A stretch of DNA of 13,320 nucleotides from JASEJA01 sp038872535 (lineage in GTDB: Archaea > Thermoproteota > Bathyarchaeia > Bathyarchaeales > Bathycorpusculaceae), in contig JAVZJY010000034.1 in the NCBI GenBank assembly GCA_038872535.1, positions 1 to 13,320 of the forward strand, in the 5' to 3' direction. The position numbers and the translations under genes are program-made. Positions 5,691 to 12,844 of this stretch are shown in pieces (position 1 is the first letter of the stretch; each line of letters begins with the position of its first letter). The notes under the pieces are model-generated. The model was not told the origin of the DNA. It did not search any database and was given only the letters and a program-made list of their open reading frames with translations.

Positions 5691-7799
5691 ATGAATAGGA
5701 AAATTTACGCCACTGCATTGGCATGCGTTTCTGCTATTCTTATTTTGGCTTTGACACTGAGTTTTGTATTCGCTGAACAAACGGTTGTCAATTTCACCGT
5801 TACGGACAGCAAAGGCAACCCTATACAGGGCGTTGAAATTTGGGGTCTAGGGATCCCCCCAAGCACTGGCACATGGTATAAACTTGGTGTTACAAACGAG
5901 ACCGGTCAGCTTAGTTACTCGTTGCCGAGCAATCGTCAATATACTTTTGAGGCTAGATACGCGAATACAAAAGATTCAAAAAATGTGTATGTTGGAACGG
6001 AGCCCGTAAACGTAGCTTTCCAAACAAGTGAAATAATTGTTGAGCTTAAAAGTTCGACTGGTGTTGGGCTTAGCGGTGGTAACGTCCAATACAGAGGTTC
6101 CATCAGTCCGGGCACATGGATTAAATTTGGCACCACAGGTCCTGACGGAACCGTTAGCAAAGAACTCTTCTCGGGGACATATTGGTTTAGTGTTGAGTAT
6201 CGGCAAACTTATACTGAAAAACAGCAAGATGTAGGCGCTAATCCCGTTGTAACGTTTACCACCACAAGTGTTACATTATGGTTCAGTGGGGACATCCAAT
6301 ATTATGGATATCCAAGCACAGGCACATTGTTTACGTTTACAAAGCCTACCATGGAAATGCTTCCGGGCGACATAAGATTCGTATTCAGTGCAAGAGGATA
6401 CCCGCCGGCTGTTCAGACAATAACTGTTTCAGGCACCAATATCGAGAAAACCATTGCTTACATTAGACTTCTAAAGAGTGACGGAACTGGTCAACCCGGC
6501 GCTACCGCAACTTGGCATGACTACGGTGGACCGAGATATGACGTACCAGGAACCACAAACGATAAGGGAGTTTTGTTATGCGTTATGGATGGTAAACATA
6601 CCGACGTTCTAATTGATGTAACCTTTGAAGACGCTACCGCACCATTTAAGCGTCAAAATCCAACAACAAACTCATTCTACATATTCCAAATGGTTAGGGT
6701 GACTGTTGAGCTTAGAGACCATGCCGGTGCGTTAATACCTGACAGTGAAACTGTCGTTTACTATTGGCCATACGGAAAGCCTGAGAGGATATTCGGGACA
6801 TTCTCCAATGGTGTTGTGAGCAAAGATTTGTTAATGCCCAGCTCAATGGGATTCCTATATAAAATTAAAGACTTCCACAAAAGCAGCCAGCAAATAGGTC
6901 CTACAAAGAACACTGTTGTTGTTTTCCAGACTGCATGTATTAAACTATACTTTAGTGGAACCGTTGAGCATTGGCAGTATGGGCAACCAAGACTCACTTA
7001 TACAGGACCTATTGAAGTCCTTCCTGGCACACACTTCCTCAACGTATATGCACCTGGATACCCAGCTACTATGTATAGCTTTAGCCTATCACCCGGACAA
7101 CTATTTGAGAAAACAATTGCCTACATTAGAGTTTTAAAGAGCGACGGAAAGACTGGACAGGGCGGTGTTACAGCTAAATGGTGGGACTGGGGTGGTCAAA
7201 AGCAAGATGTTCCGGGAACAACGAACTCTCAAGGAGTTTTATTATGCCTAATGGACGGCAAACACACCAACGTACTAATTGAAGTAACATACGAAGATGC
7301 CACGGCTCCCTTCAAACAACGAGATCCTACTAAAAATTCATTCTACGTTTGGACCATGGTTAAAGTAACAGTCGAGCTCAGAAATAACGAAGGCAACATC
7401 ATCACCGATGCCACACCGACAGTTTACTATTGGCCATACGGTAAACCCGAAAGAGTCTTCGGCAACATGATAGCCGGAAGAGTATCAAAAGACCTTCTGC
7501 CCGGGAAATTCCTGTTCCAAATCAAAAATTACAACGGAGGAGGACAACAGATAGGACCATTCGATATACCTGAAGGGGCCCCATACACTGTTGTGTTCCA
7601 GACTGGAAAAGTCGTGGATGGTGGTTTTGGCTGCGTTGAATACTGGCAATATGGCGGACCGAGAATGCCATTTACCGATGGAATACAACTACTTCCCGGC
7701 ACATACTTCTTCAAAGACTCAGAAGGCAAGGTGGTATCCTACTACGTTTATGCAGGAAAGACCCTCAACTTGAAAACCGGAGAATATACAACACCATAA
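5691..7799 (+). CDS. secreted repeat surface protein, paralogue 1 (nine beta modules)
   Basis: The 702-residue product has a signal peptide cleaved about after residue 28 (FVFA/EQ). The rest is a chain of beta-sandwich modules. Two Ig-like modules (about 30-187) are followed by an FSG...LPG module (about 190-245), two Ig-like modules (KSDGTGQPGATATW... about 250-333, and VELRDHAG... about 334-408), the same three again (about 409-632), and a final FSG-type cap with GGFGCVEYWQYGG (about 633-690). The Ig-like modules share K/R-x-D/N-x-G...W-x-Y-G...G-x-L/V-x-x-x-L/M and resemble carboxypeptidase-regulatory or Cna-B-like folds. No anchor or sorting signal is visible. The ATG at 5691 fits the Shine-Dalgarno better than the TTG at 5685. 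It has its own promoter and a T-rich terminator. Specific function unknown; probably an envelope or extracellular structural protein. Confidence 0.8.
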   Translation: MNRKIYATALACVSAILILALTLSFVFAEQTVVNFTVTDSKGNPIQGVEIWGLGIPPSTGTWYKLGVTNETGQLSYSLPSNRQYTFEARYANTKDSKNVYVGTEPVNVAFQTSEIIVELKSSTGVGLSGGNVQYRGSISPGTWIKFGTTGPDGTVSKELFSGTYWFSVEYRQTYTEKQQDVGANPVVTFTTTSVTLWFSGDIQYYGYPSTGTLFTFTKPTMEMLPGDIRFVFSARGYPPAVQTITVSGTNIEKTIAYIRLLKSDGTGQPGATATWHDYGGPRYDVPGTTNDKGVLLCVMDGKHTDVLIDVTFEDATAPFKRQNPTTNSFYIFQMVRVTVELRDHAGALIPDSETVVYYWPYGKPERIFGTFSNGVVSKDLLMPSSMGFLYKIKDFHKSSQQIGPTKNTVVVFQTACIKLYFSGTVEHWQYGQPRLTYTGPIEVLPGTHFLNVYAPGYPATMYSFSLSPGQLFEKTIAYIRVLKSDGKTGQGGVTAKWWDWGGQKQDVPGTTNSQGVLLCLMDGKHTNVLIEVTYEDATAPFKQRDPTKNSFYVWTMVKVTVELRNNEGNIITDATPTVYYWPYGKPERVFGNMIAGRVSKDLLPGKFLFQIKNYNGGGQQIGPFDIPEGAPYTVVFQTGKVVDGGFGCVEYWQYGGPRMPFTDGIQLLPGTYFFKDSEGKVVSYYVYAGKTLNLKTGEYTTP
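6609..6692 (+). repeat. 84-base block identical to 10765-10848
   Basis: The block encodes LIDVTFEDATAPFKRQNPTT and the next eight residues (NSFYIFQM). All 84 bases, silent sites included, match the third paralogue, while the middle paralogue differs at several silent and coding sites over the same residues. Just upstream (from about 6566) similarity continues with only a few mismatches. Confidence 0.8.
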
Positions 7800-7824
7800 T
7801 AGCCAAAATTTAACAACTCAACCC

Positions 7825-7834
7825 CCTCTTTTTT
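7825..7834 (+). terminator. T-rich transcription terminator of paralogue 1
   Basis: CCTCTTTTTT lies about 25 bases after the stop codon. A short T-run without a hairpin is the usual archaeal termination signal. Confidence 0.45.
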
Positions 7835-7847
7835 AAATAGAAAAATC

Positions 7848-7911
7848 TTCTATAATCAAATTCAGAAAATTTTAAAAATTCTTTCAAAGAAAAATTATAA
7901 AGGGAAGGGAG
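7848..7911 (+). promoter_or_regulatory. promoter and ribosome-binding site of paralogue 2
   Basis: The TATA-like ATTTTAAAA at about 7868-7877 predicts a start near 7899. GGGAG at 7907-7911 then sits five bases before the ATA at 7917, the same arrangement as GGGAG and ATG in paralogue 3. The upstream TTCTATAATCAAATTC (from 7848) is closely matched at 10248 before paralogue 3, so the two promoters share ancestry or a regulator. Confidence 0.45.
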
Positions 7912-7916
7912 AAGCT

Positions 7917-10202
7917 ATAGGAAGAAAAATTGTTACAGCGCTATTCTTAATTATTCCTCTTCTACTTCTATGTTTAAGATTGTATCCTGTAAAAGGCGAT
8001 CCGCTTGAAGTAAATGTAACTATATGGTTTAGCGGAACGATTGAATACTTTGACGGCGCAACCTGGCAACCGTTTATAAAACCAACCATGACATTTTTAG
8101 AGGGAACGTATACCTTCCGATTTTCTGACCAAACTAGCCCATCAATAGAGACCAACTTAACCTTAATCGCCCCATCGGTAGAAAAGACGGTTGCTTACAT
8201 TAGATTGTTGAAAAGCGATGGCGTCAGCGGACAGCCCGGGGCTACTGCCAGATGGTGGGATTATGGTAAGCCAAAACAGGATGTCCCCGGAGAAACTAAT
8301 AATGACGGAGTCCTCTTATGTCTCATGGATGGTAAACACACCGATGTTCTTATCGAGATGACTTTTGAGGATGCCACAGCGCCTTTTAAGAGGCAGAATC
8401 CAACAACAAATTCATTCTACATATTCCAAATGACCAAAGTAACAGTGGAACTAAGAAATCATGCTGGGTTCATAATTCCAGACAACTCAACAGTTAACTA
8501 TTATTGGCCCTACGGTGGCACCGAACGAATTTTCGGAATACTAAGCAATGGCCGAGCAAGCAAAGATTTGCTCATGCCCAACCCACCAGGCTTTGTATAT
8601 TTAATCAAAGACTTTCAGAAAAGCAGACAGCAAATTGGACCAACATTAAACACCACTGTAGTTTTTAGAACTGGAAAGGTGGTAGACGGTGGTTTCGGCT
8701 GTGACATATATTGGCAATACGGCGGACCAACAGCAACCTTCTACGATGGAATTGAACTACTCCCTGGAAACTTTTATTTCAAAGATATCGATACCAACAC
8801 CGTTAAAAACTTTCAAGTGAAGGCGGGACAAATACTCAACTTACAAACCGGAACTTACTCCCCTCCAGAAGAGTATTTTTACTTAACTGTCATAACAGAT
8901 CCTGAAAATTTGACAACAATTCCTAGGGAGGGCTGGTACGTTAAAAACACATACGTGGAATTGAACGCCCCTGACATAGTGTTCATCTCAGACAACACAC
9001 GTTACAAGTTTAGTTACTGGGATCTTGACGGCGAGCCTCAAGGCGTAGGTGTTAACCCAATAACTGTTTTTATGGATGTTAATCACACAGCCACCGCCCA
9101 CTACGTCCTCCAATATTACTTGACTGTTACCTCCCCCTTCGGCACAGTGGACGGTGAAGGCTGGTATCAAAGCGGAGCAACAGCCTACGCAACACTGGAT
9201 ACAGGCCTAGTTGACCATGGAAACGGAACCAGAAGAGTTTTTGTAAGCTGGGGAGGCGACGCCTCAGGAACAAACTATGCCCAAAGCAACCCAATAGTAA
9301 TGAATGCGCCAAAAACAGCAGTGGCCAACTGGAAAACCCAATACCTCTTAACTGTAGTTACGGATCCGGCGGGCCTAAGCCCACAGCCAACAAGAAACCC
9401 AACAGGCGAAGCAGGCCCACCAAACAGCTGGTGGTATGACGCTGACACATCAGTTACGCTGACAGCTCAAACAGTATCAGGATACAACTTCAACTACTGG
9501 GATGTCAACGGTTTGTCACAAGGAACAGGCGTAAACCCAATAACGGTGGTTGTGAATACGCCTAAAACAGCCACTGCTCACTATGTGGCGGTAACTTACA
9601 CGCTTATAATCGAAACAACTCCCGGCGGCTCAACAAATCCCATGCCGGGCGCATACAGTTACGCTGCAGGTTCACAGGTTGAAGTTACGGCAATTCCAAG
9701 CAGCGGCTACGTCTTCGACCATTGGGAGCTCAACGGCACAAACGTTGGCACGGCAACAACCTACACGGTTACAATGAACGCCAACTATGTTCTAAAAGCC
9801 TTCTTCAGGCAAGTTCCACCATTAACAGTTTCAATAAGTCCCATGTCCGCCTCAATACTGATAGGCCAGCAAGTGACCTTCACATCCACAGTAAGCGGCG
9901 GGATACCCCCATACACATATCAGTGGTACGTTAACAACCAGCCAGTCCCAGGAGCAACATCCAGCACGTTCACGTTCACACCAACAGCAGCCGGCACATA
10001 CTATGTGGTGCTGAAGGTTACGGATGCGGCAGGCAACACAGCCCAATCAGACCCCGCCAAAGTAACGGCTTCATCCATTCCAGTCGGCGGATATTCTATT
10101 TCTCTATATAAAAATAATTGGCTAGCTATACCTGCGTATATTTTAATAATTATTTTGCTCACTACAATTTTATGTTCGGCAAAAAATGGAAGGAAACATT
10201 AA
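7917..10202 (+). CDS. membrane-anchored repeat surface protein, paralogue 2 (probable ATA start)
   Basis: From ATA at 7917 the product has 761 residues. A signal peptide (RKIVTALFLIIPLLLLCLRL) is followed by an FSG module (about 33-86), two Ig-like modules (about 87-170 and 171-246) and the GGFGC cap (about 247-318). Then come four divergent InlB-like repeats (from about 319, 399, 474 and 560; motifs such as GWY, FSYWDLDG, NPITV), an Ig/PKD-like domain (about 633-718, YTYQWYVNN), and GGYSISLYKNN before a C-terminal helix (about 735-753) and basic tail NGRKH. It is therefore anchored in the membrane, perhaps by an archaeosortase-type tail. No ATG, GTG or TTG precedes the signal peptide; the first conventional start (TTG 7980) would remove it. 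The 3' half up to about 10090 is visibly more GC-rich than the AT-rich anchor segment, suggesting domain shuffling. Confidence 0.8.
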   Translation: MGRKIVTALFLIIPLLLLCLRLYPVKGDPLEVNVTIWFSGTIEYFDGATWQPFIKPTMTFLEGTYTFRFSDQTSPSIETNLTLIAPSVEKTVAYIRLLKSDGVSGQPGATARWWDYGKPKQDVPGETNNDGVLLCLMDGKHTDVLIEMTFEDATAPFKRQNPTTNSFYIFQMTKVTVELRNHAGFIIPDNSTVNYYWPYGGTERIFGILSNGRASKDLLMPNPPGFVYLIKDFQKSRQQIGPTLNTTVVFRTGKVVDGGFGCDIYWQYGGPTATFYDGIELLPGNFYFKDIDTNTVKNFQVKAGQILNLQTGTYSPPEEYFYLTVITDPENLTTIPREGWYVKNTYVELNAPDIVFISDNTRYKFSYWDLDGEPQGVGVNPITVFMDVNHTATAHYVLQYYLTVTSPFGTVDGEGWYQSGATAYATLDTGLVDHGNGTRRVFVSWGGDASGTNYAQSNPIVMNAPKTAVANWKTQYLLTVVTDPAGLSPQPTRNPTGEAGPPNSWWYDADTSVTLTAQTVSGYNFNYWDVNGLSQGTGVNPITVVVNTPKTATAHYVAVTYTLIIETTPGGSTNPMPGAYSYAAGSQVEVTAIPSSGYVFDHWELNGTNVGTATTYTVTMNANYVLKAFFRQVPPLTVSISPMSASILIGQQVTFTSTVSGGIPPYTYQWYVNNQPVPGATSSTFTFTPTAAGTYYVVLKVTDAAGNTAQSDPAKVTASSIPVGGYSISLYKNNWLAIPAYILIIILLTTILCSAKNGRKH

Positions 10203-10247
10203 AAATTCACTACGCAAGTCTTTCATCCATTTATGGTTAGACAAATG

Positions 10248-10325
10248 TTCTATAATTAAGTTTCAAAAACATTTAAAAGCGATGTCGATTAAATACTTTG
10301 ACTAGAAAGTTTAATTAAGGGGGAG
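10248..10325 (+). promoter_or_regulatory. promoter and ribosome-binding site of paralogue 3
   Basis: TTCTATAATTAAGTTTC at 10248-10264 repeats the element before paralogue 2. CATTTAAAA near 10270 or GATTAAATAC near 10287 could be the TATA box. GGGGGAG at 10319-10325 lies four bases before the ATG. Confidence 0.45.
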
Positions 10326-10329
10326 AAAG

Positions 10330-12480
10330 ATGAGGAAAACTTTTATATTATTGATCGTGATTGCAGCGGTTCTGTTCATCTTTTGCATAGGCATAAGACA
10401 TGCCAAAGCAGAAAATAATCCAAGTGTTACCGTCACTTTATGGTTCAGCGGAACAATTCAATATTATGACGGAACGCGTTGGCAAACTTTTATGAAGCCC
10501 ACCATGACAATGAGTGAAGGTGAATACCTCTTCAGCTTTTCAGACAGTCAACATCCTCCGGCGAACATTACCATAGCCATAACGGGGCAATTCGTGGAGA
10601 AAACCATCGCATACATAAGATTGCTGAAAAGTGACGGAATTACGGGTCAACAAGGTGCCACGGCTCAGTGGTGGGATTATGGTAAACCAGCACAACCAGT
10701 ACAGGGCACAACAGACAATAACGGTGTTTTGTTATGCGTTATGGATGGCAAACATACCGAAGTCCTAATTGATGTAACCTTTGAAGACGCTACCGCACCA
10801 TTTAAGCGTCAAAATCCAACAACAAACTCATTCTACATATTCCAAATGACCAAAGTAACGGTGGAACTAAGAAATCATATTGGCGATATAATTTCTGAAA
10901 CTGGGACGGTTGTTTACTATTGGCCTTACGGCAAGGGAGAAAGAGAATTTGGAACGTTAACAAATGGCATCGCGAGCAAGGATCTTCTTATGCCCTCTGG
11001 AGCTGGTTTTCTATATAAGATCAAAGATTTTCACAAAAGCAGCCAACAAGTTGGACCTACGCAAAACACCACGGTTGTATTTCAAACGGGTAAGGTTATC
11101 GATGGAGGATTCGGTTGCGATATATATTGGCAATATGGCGGACAAACCGCCAACTTTATAGATGGAATAGAATTGCTTCCGGGCAATTTCTACTTTAAAG
11201 ACATTCAAACGAACACCGTGAAAAACTTGTATGTTAAGCGAGGTCTAGTGCTTATTTTAAAAACCGGAACATATTTGACACCACAAATTCGATACTACCT
11301 CAAGGTCAAAACAAATCCGGAAAATATAACAGCAATTCCAGGAGAAGGCTGGTATGATAAAGGCGTAAATGTCACATTACTAGCTCCTGAAATCGTACTG
11401 GTTGACGAAGGTAAAAGATATAAGTTCCATTATTGGGAAGTCGACGCAGTACCATACGAAATAAATCCTATAACAATTACCATAGATACAAACCATACAG
11501 CGATCGCCTACTACCTCACACAATATTACCTAAAAGTTATCTCACCATTTGGCACGCCAAGTGGGGAGGGTTGGTATGACGAGGGCACATATGCTTACGC
11601 TGGACTAAATATTGACATTGTCACGTATGATGGAACTAGACATCTATTCGTTCAATGGACAGGTGATGCAACCGGAACAAACTATTCACAAAGCGATTTC
11701 ATCTACATGAACTCATCAAAAACAGCCATTGCTCAATGGAAAACACAATACTACTTAACTGTGATTTCACCATATGATACGCCTGGAGGCGAAGGCTGGT
11801 ACGACGAACGCGACACCGCGTATGCAGTGTTGTTGACAGGGTTGGATTATGTTAACGGAGTTGCTTATGGATTCATTGGATGGTCAGGCGACGCTTCAGG
11901 CTGGGAGCTAATAAGCAATCCGATAATTATGAATAGCCCTAAAACCGCAATAGCTCTCTGGGAAGCGAGCCCCGTATACGGCGACGTCAGGACGATAGGA
12001 TTCTGGAAACACCAAGTAAACGTATGGTACTTCATCGAACTGCAGAATATAGGTGTAAAAGTGAAAGGTGTAGGGGCAGCACAAATACCAGAAGAAGAAC
12101 TAATCAATTACTTAACATTCATCGATAGCAATTCAGAGTACTTTAAAGACAAAATCGTCGTATATCACGACGATGGGACAATAAACAAGCTGAAAACATT
12201 AGAAAATATCTACAACATCTTACGAACACCGACAGGTCCAAATAGCATGAAAATGCGGTCAGAACAACAACTTCTTGCTGTATGGCTCAATTTAGCGCGG
12301 AAAGCATTTTTCTGGAACACGGGATTAGACCAGTCAACCGAGTTCGTATATCAGCAATACGCGCTTGAAACAATCGGAGAAGCAATTAAATTCTGTGAGC
12401 AGCAACTATTAACTAATGGCGATTTTGAAGCTATTAAGGACATCTGTGACAGCATAAACAATAAACTTGGCATACTCTAG
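10330..12480 (+). CDS. secreted repeat surface protein, paralogue 3, with helical GFWKHQ domain
   Basis: The 716-residue product has a signal peptide (cleavage about after residue 27, AKA/EN). It then has the shared block: FSG module (about 34-88), two Ig-like modules (about 89-172 and 173-248) and GGFGC cap (about 249-320). Three divergent InlB-like repeats follow (from about 321, 398 and 473; GEGWYD, AIAQWKTQYY). The last 165 residues are a different, mostly helical domain that starts DVRTIGFWKHQVNVW and includes SEQQLLAVWLNLARKAFFWN. TIGFWK followed by a Q-L-L-A-x-x-L-N helix is a pattern seen at the ends of many bacterial and archaeal surface proteins; its role is not known to me. No TM anchor is visible, unlike paralogue 2. 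It has its own promoter and terminator. Probably an extracellular structural or adhesive protein. Confidence 0.83.
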   Translation: MRKTFILLIVIAAVLFIFCIGIRHAKAENNPSVTVTLWFSGTIQYYDGTRWQTFMKPTMTMSEGEYLFSFSDSQHPPANITIAITGQFVEKTIAYIRLLKSDGITGQQGATAQWWDYGKPAQPVQGTTDNNGVLLCVMDGKHTEVLIDVTFEDATAPFKRQNPTTNSFYIFQMTKVTVELRNHIGDIISETGTVVYYWPYGKGEREFGTLTNGIASKDLLMPSGAGFLYKIKDFHKSSQQVGPTQNTTVVFQTGKVIDGGFGCDIYWQYGGQTANFIDGIELLPGNFYFKDIQTNTVKNLYVKRGLVLILKTGTYLTPQIRYYLKVKTNPENITAIPGEGWYDKGVNVTLLAPEIVLVDEGKRYKFHYWEVDAVPYEINPITITIDTNHTAIAYYLTQYYLKVISPFGTPSGEGWYDEGTYAYAGLNIDIVTYDGTRHLFVQWTGDATGTNYSQSDFIYMNSSKTAIAQWKTQYYLTVISPYDTPGGEGWYDERDTAYAVLLTGLDYVNGVAYGFIGWSGDASGWELISNPIIMNSPKTAIALWEASPVYGDVRTIGFWKHQVNVWYFIELQNIGVKVKGVGAAQIPEEELINYLTFIDSNSEYFKDKIVVYHDDGTINKLKTLENIYNILRTPTGPNSMKMRSEQQLLAVWLNLARKAFFWNTGLDQSTEFVYQQYALETIGEAIKFCEQQLLTNGDFEAIKDICDSINNKLGIL
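10765..10848 (+). repeat. 84-base block identical to 6609-6692
   Basis: This is the second copy of the identical patch described at 6609. It is followed directly by bases (ACCAAAGTAAC) that instead match paralogue 2 at about 8432-8442, so this gene looks like a mosaic of its two neighbours. Confidence 0.8.
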
Positions 12481-12513
12481 AGTACGTAGACAGATAACAT
12501 AAGTACATAAACA

Positions 12514-12530
12514 CCTCCCTTTTTTCTTCT
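12514..12530 (+). terminator. T-rich terminator of paralogue 3
   Basis: CTCCCTTTTTTCTTCT lies about 35 bases past the stop codon and is the strongest pyrimidine run downstream of the surface-gene cluster. Confidence 0.45.
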
Positions 12531-12590
12531 ACCTAAAATAGACGTTACGCTCGACAGGTCTGAGTTTTCCGAGTGCTTGAAGACTTGTAT

Positions 12591-12677
12591 GCGGAGGAAT
12601 CATTTCTTCCAGAATAAACTACATATTGCTACGGTGCAGTAGCATTTACTCCGCCGAACCATGTGCATTAACGGCGG
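12591..12677. other. cluster of inverted repeats in the gene-poor gap 12481-12844
   Basis: GGAGGAA (12593-12599) can pair with TTCTTCC (12604-12610), TGCTAC (12627-12632) with GTAGCA (12639-12644), and GCGGAG (12591-12596) with CTCCGC (12649-12654) around the second hairpin. CCGCCG (12651-12656) can also pair with CGGCGG (12672-12677). Several are GC-rich against an AT-rich background. This may be a structured RNA on either strand or the worn end of a mobile element; neither is proven. The rest of the 364-base gap holds a terminator and a short coding remnant. Confidence 0.3.
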
Positions 12678-12714
12678 CAGCGCTATTATACCTACTGCTA
12701 AAACAAACCTCTTA

Positions 12715-12834
12715 TTAGTTGCTCGGCTGCTTAGGTAACATCAAATTAAAGCGTATACCATCGCTCTTCAAAAGGCCATACCAAACAAGCTGATAATTGG
12801 GTGAAAGAGTTTTCCATAGTTCAAATATGTTCTG
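12715..12834 (-). pseudogene. short coding remnant, unknown family
   Basis: The minus frame between stops at 12835-12837 and 12715-12717 encodes about 39 residues with protein-like composition (ELWKTLSPNYQLVWYGLLK, then SDGIRFNLMLPKQPSN) but no usable start at its front. It begins about 10 bases after the stop of the ribbon-helix-helix gene on the same strand, so it may be the tail of a truncated neighbour. It could also be chance. Confidence 0.25.
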
Positions 12835-12844
12835 TTAGTAACGT

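Noticed and set aside
5691..12480. LPXTG sorting signals or lipoboxes
   Set aside because: The cysteines in the signal peptides (for example LLLLCLRL) do not fit a lipobox, and no LPXTG-type motif is present.
12590..12715. Minus-strand frame with cysteines (RRSKCYCTVAICSLFWKK)
   Set aside because: It is only 22 residues from the first ATG, has no promoter or ribosome-binding support, and overlaps inverted repeats, so chance is likely.
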